Assembly: GCF_002975275.1 (NCBI RefSeq)
Contig: NZ_PCOQ01000014.1
Span: 87,848-151,847, forward strand
Origin: Achromobacter sp. MYb9
Lineage (GTDB): Bacteria > Pseudomonadota > Gammaproteobacteria > Burkholderiales > Burkholderiaceae_B
Reading direction: 5' to 3'
Length of the DNA: 64,000 nt
The first letter of the stretch is position 1. Every line of letters starts with the position of its first letter. Made by a program: the position numbers and the translations under genes. This document shows positions 62,194 to 64,000 of this stretch, one piece after another. A model generated the notes under the pieces. That model did no database searches. It was given only the letters and a program-made list of their open reading frames with translations, and was not told where the DNA came from.

Positions 62194-63675
62194 CTAAACC
62201 AGGATGATGTCGTACTTTTCCTGGGAATACGTGCTTTCCACTTCCAGCGACACGCGCTTACCCACGAAGTCGCCCAGCATCGCCAGGTGCTGACTTTCCT
62301 CTTCCAGGAACAGGTCCACCACGTCTTGCGACGCCAGGATGCGAAACTCTTTGGGATTGAACTGGCGCGCTTCGCGCAGGATTTCGCGCAGGATCTCATA
62401 GCAAACGGTGCGCGGCGTGCGCACGTTGCCACGCGATTCGCACATGGGGCAGGGCTCGCACAGCTGATGCGCCAGTGAATCACGCGTGCGCTTGCGCGTC
62501 ATCTCCACCAGGCCCAATTGTGTGAAGCCATTGACCGTCATGCGGGTGCGGTCGCGCGACAGGGCCTTCTTTAGCTCGGCCAGCACGGTATCGCGGTGCT
62601 CCTGTTCCTCCATGTCGATGAAGTCCAGAATGACGATGCCGCCCAGGTTGCGCAGCCGAAGCTGGCGAGCGATGGCCTGCGCGGCCTCCAGGTTCGTCTT
62701 GAAAATAGTGTCGTCGAAATTGCGGCCACCCACGAAACCGCCGGTATTGACGTCCACCGTGGTCAGCGCTTCGGTCTGGTCAATGATCAGGTAACCGCCG
62801 GATTTCAGGTCCACCCGCCGCGACAGCGCTCGCGCGATCTCGTCATCCACGTTGGCGGTATCGAACAGGGGGCGCTCGCCGCTGTAGTGTTGGATGCGGT
62901 CCACCACCGATGGCGTGTAAACGCGCGCCCATTCCAGCATGGCCGCGCTGGTCGTGCGCGAATCCACCAGAATAGTGCCGGTGCTTGGGCCCACCATGTC
63001 GCGTAGCACACGTTGCGCCAACGTCAGGTCCTGATGAAGCAGGGCGGGGGCGGGTTTGGTGCGGGCCGCGGCCTGGACGCTGGCCCACAGCTTGCGCAGA
63101 TACTCCAGGTCGGCCGTCAGCTCCTCGTCGTTGGCGCCCTCTGCCTGGGTGCGGACGATGAAACCGCCTTTTTCCTCGGCCGGCATCAGGGCCTGCACAC
63201 GCTCGCGCAATTGGATGCGCTCCGACTCGGAATCGATCTTCTGTGAAATGCCGATGTGCGGATCATGCGGCAGGTAGACCAGCATCCGGCCGGCCATGCT
63301 GATCTGGGTCGACAGCCTCGCGCCTTTGGTGCCCAAGGGGTCCTTGACCACCTGAACCATGATGGTCTGTCCCTCGAATAGCAGCTTCTCGATGGGCGTG
63401 GGCGTCAAACCCTGGCTACGCTCGCCCCGGTTCTCGCGCAGATCGGCGATATGGATGAAAGCGGCGCGCTCCAGGCCGATGTCAATAAAGGCGCTTTGCA
63501 TGCCGGGCAGCACTCTGACCACGCGCCCCAGGTAAATATTGCCAACATGGCCCCGCTGGATGCTGCGTTCCACGTGCAGCTCCTGTACGGACCCCAATTC
63601 CACCAGCGCCACGCGGGTTTCAAAGGGAGTGACGTTGATCAGGATATCTTCGCGCAGGGCGATGGCTGGGGGCAT
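62194..63675 (-). CDS. rng: Ribonuclease G
   Basis: A 493-residue endoribonuclease of the RNase E/G family, short form without the RNase E scaffold tail. The S1-like region shows GNIYLGRVVRVLPGMQSAFIDIGLERAAFIHIADL. Catalytic metal-binding Asp residues are in TVDVNTGGFVGGRN and IVILDFIDME. The zinc-link is CEPCPMC. RNase G matures the 5' end of 16S rRNA and cleaves some mRNAs. Start MPPAIALREDILINV (63675) follows a GGAG site; the frame is open to 63849 without support. It is notable that it is divergent from what looks like an rRNA promoter. Confidence 0.95.
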   Translation of the reverse strand: MPPAIALREDILINVTPFETRVALVELGSVQELHVERSIQRGHVGNIYLGRVVRVLPGMQSAFIDIGLERAAFIHIADLRENRGERSQGLTPTPIEKLLFEGQTIMVQVVKDPLGTKGARLSTQISMAGRMLVYLPHDPHIGISQKIDSESERIQLRERVQALMPAEEKGGFIVRTQAEGANDEELTADLEYLRKLWASVQAAARTKPAPALLHQDLTLAQRVLRDMVGPSTGTILVDSRTTSAAMLEWARVYTPSVVDRIQHYSGERPLFDTANVDDEIARALSRRVDLKSGGYLIIDQTEALTTVDVNTGGFVGGRNFDDTIFKTNLEAAQAIARQLRLRNLGGIVILDFIDMEEQEHRDTVLAELKKALSRDRTRMTVNGFTQLGLVEMTRKRTRDSLAHQLCEPCPMCESRGNVRTPRTVCYEILREILREARQFNPKEFRILASQDVVDLFLEEESQHLAMLGDFVGKRVSLEVESTYSQEKYDIILV

Positions 63676-63877
63676 AGCGTGTTCGTCTCCAATTAGGTAC
63701 GGCGTACAGGCGAATAGTAAACGTACCCCAAGGGTAGGCAAGCCGGGCAGGGCAACTATATATAGAGAAGGCAGAAAAACCGCCCCTCTATATAGAGTCA
63801 GGTATGGGGAAGGCGTGCGGAGGGATGGGGCGACGCCTGCGCCATGCATGGCGTAGCAACTTTCTGGCTTCCATCGG
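63676..63877. other. Spacer with AT-rich palindromes
   Basis: About 200 bases between rng and the rightward promoter. CTATATATAGAG (63756-63767) and the perfect palindrome CTCTATATAGAG (63786-63797) are inverted copies 18 bases apart and can pair as a stem over GAAGG...CGCCC. They stand out against the GC-rich surroundings. The rng promoter is expected here; I cannot assign its boxes with confidence. Confidence 0.5.
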
Positions 63878-63905
63878 ATGACAGCCCAAAAACTTATGCT
63901 ATAGT
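63878..63905 (+). promoter_or_regulatory. Strong rightward promoter, probably of an rRNA operon
   Basis: ATGACA (63878-63883), 16-base spacer, TATAGT (63900-63905), followed by a GC-rich discriminator (CTCGCTCC) of the kind found at stringently controlled stable-RNA promoters. No start codon or ribosome site follows before the window ends. Confidence 0.65.
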
Positions 63906-63912
63906 CTCGCTC

Positions 63913-63946
63913 CTTCGCAGTTCAGACAGTTTTTTGAACGGCGAAG
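63913..63946 (+). ncRNA. Leader stem-loop of the transcript running out of the window
   Basis: CTTCGCAGTTCA (63913-63924) pairs with TGAACGGCGAAG (63935-63946), 11 of 12 positions, over a T-rich loop. It starts about where the transcript should begin. The following CA-rich sequence to base 64000 is non-coding. An rRNA leader is the best reading; the 16S gene itself would lie beyond the window. Confidence 0.5.
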
Positions 63947-64000
63947 CCAAGCAAGCACAACAGGCAAAGCAAGGGCATCCCGGGGCAACCCAACGGACAC

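Noticed and set aside
1..64000. CRISPR array or tRNA genes
   Set aside because: No regularly spaced direct repeats and no cloverleaf-like segments with TTCGA arms were noticed in any gap between genes.

Overview
The window is GC-rich, tightly packed bacterial chromosome. Gene content points to a betaproteobacterium of the Burkholderiales, most like Alcaligenaceae (Achromobacter/Bordetella type). Pointers are many ABC and TRAP uptake systems, dnaE followed directly by a lipopolysaccharide (LPS) core operon, argA next to yggX, and msbA, kdkA and lpxO. The genus is an inference from gene content and style, not from a marker gene. About 57 protein genes are supported. I see no tRNA, rRNA gene body, CRISPR array, transposase or phage gene.

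Layout. 1-3938: end of an uptake/catabolic operon with two amidohydrolases (the first cut by the window edge) and two dipeptide-type ABC ATPases. 3939-4743: gene-free stretch holding nested inverted repeats and a REP-like palindrome. 4744-7634 (minus): a TRAP transporter (dctP, dctQ, dctM). 7737-11414: an FtsX-like permease, a truncated haemoglobin and the Kdo kinase kdkA with overlapping ends. 11559-15519: potFGHI polyamine uptake, followed by an ArsC-like thiol protein, an alkyladenine DNA glycosylase and a convergent YrbL-family protein. 17462-25813: rmuC, an amidase, an AidB-like flavoprotein, rpiA, phoU and a phospholipase C-like enzyme. 25973-27710 (minus): argA and yggX.

27870-38419 is the most distinctive block. 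On the minus strand lies an eight-gene operon: DapA-like lyase, SDR protein, D-hydantoinase-type cyclic amidohydrolase, N-carbamoyl-D-amino acid hydrolase, and a complete polar amino acid-type ABC importer. A LysR regulator follows upstream. Divergent from it are a hydantoin-racemase-type enzyme and an FAD-linked oxidase. Together these supply the three classic enzymes that turn racemic 5-substituted hydantoins into D-amino acids, plus uptake and possible downstream steps. Two near-identical LysR-type dyads (35227-35242 and 36217-36232) sit in front of both transcription units and tie them into one likely regulon.

38511-58546: hrpA, lpxO, dnaE, then six LPS-core genes overlapping or nearly abutting one another (glycosyltransferases and two polysaccharide deacetylases), a Cys-cluster protein, a YdcF protein, a family 9 glycosyltransferase, msbA with a clear terminator, and a KefB/C-type antiporter. 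58683-63675: a small unknown gene, a diguanylate cyclase with an intact inhibitory site, a YiaF-like lipoprotein, an unknown membrane protein and ribonuclease G. The last ~120 bases carry a strong promoter and a leader stem-loop reading out of the window, probably the start of an rRNA operon.
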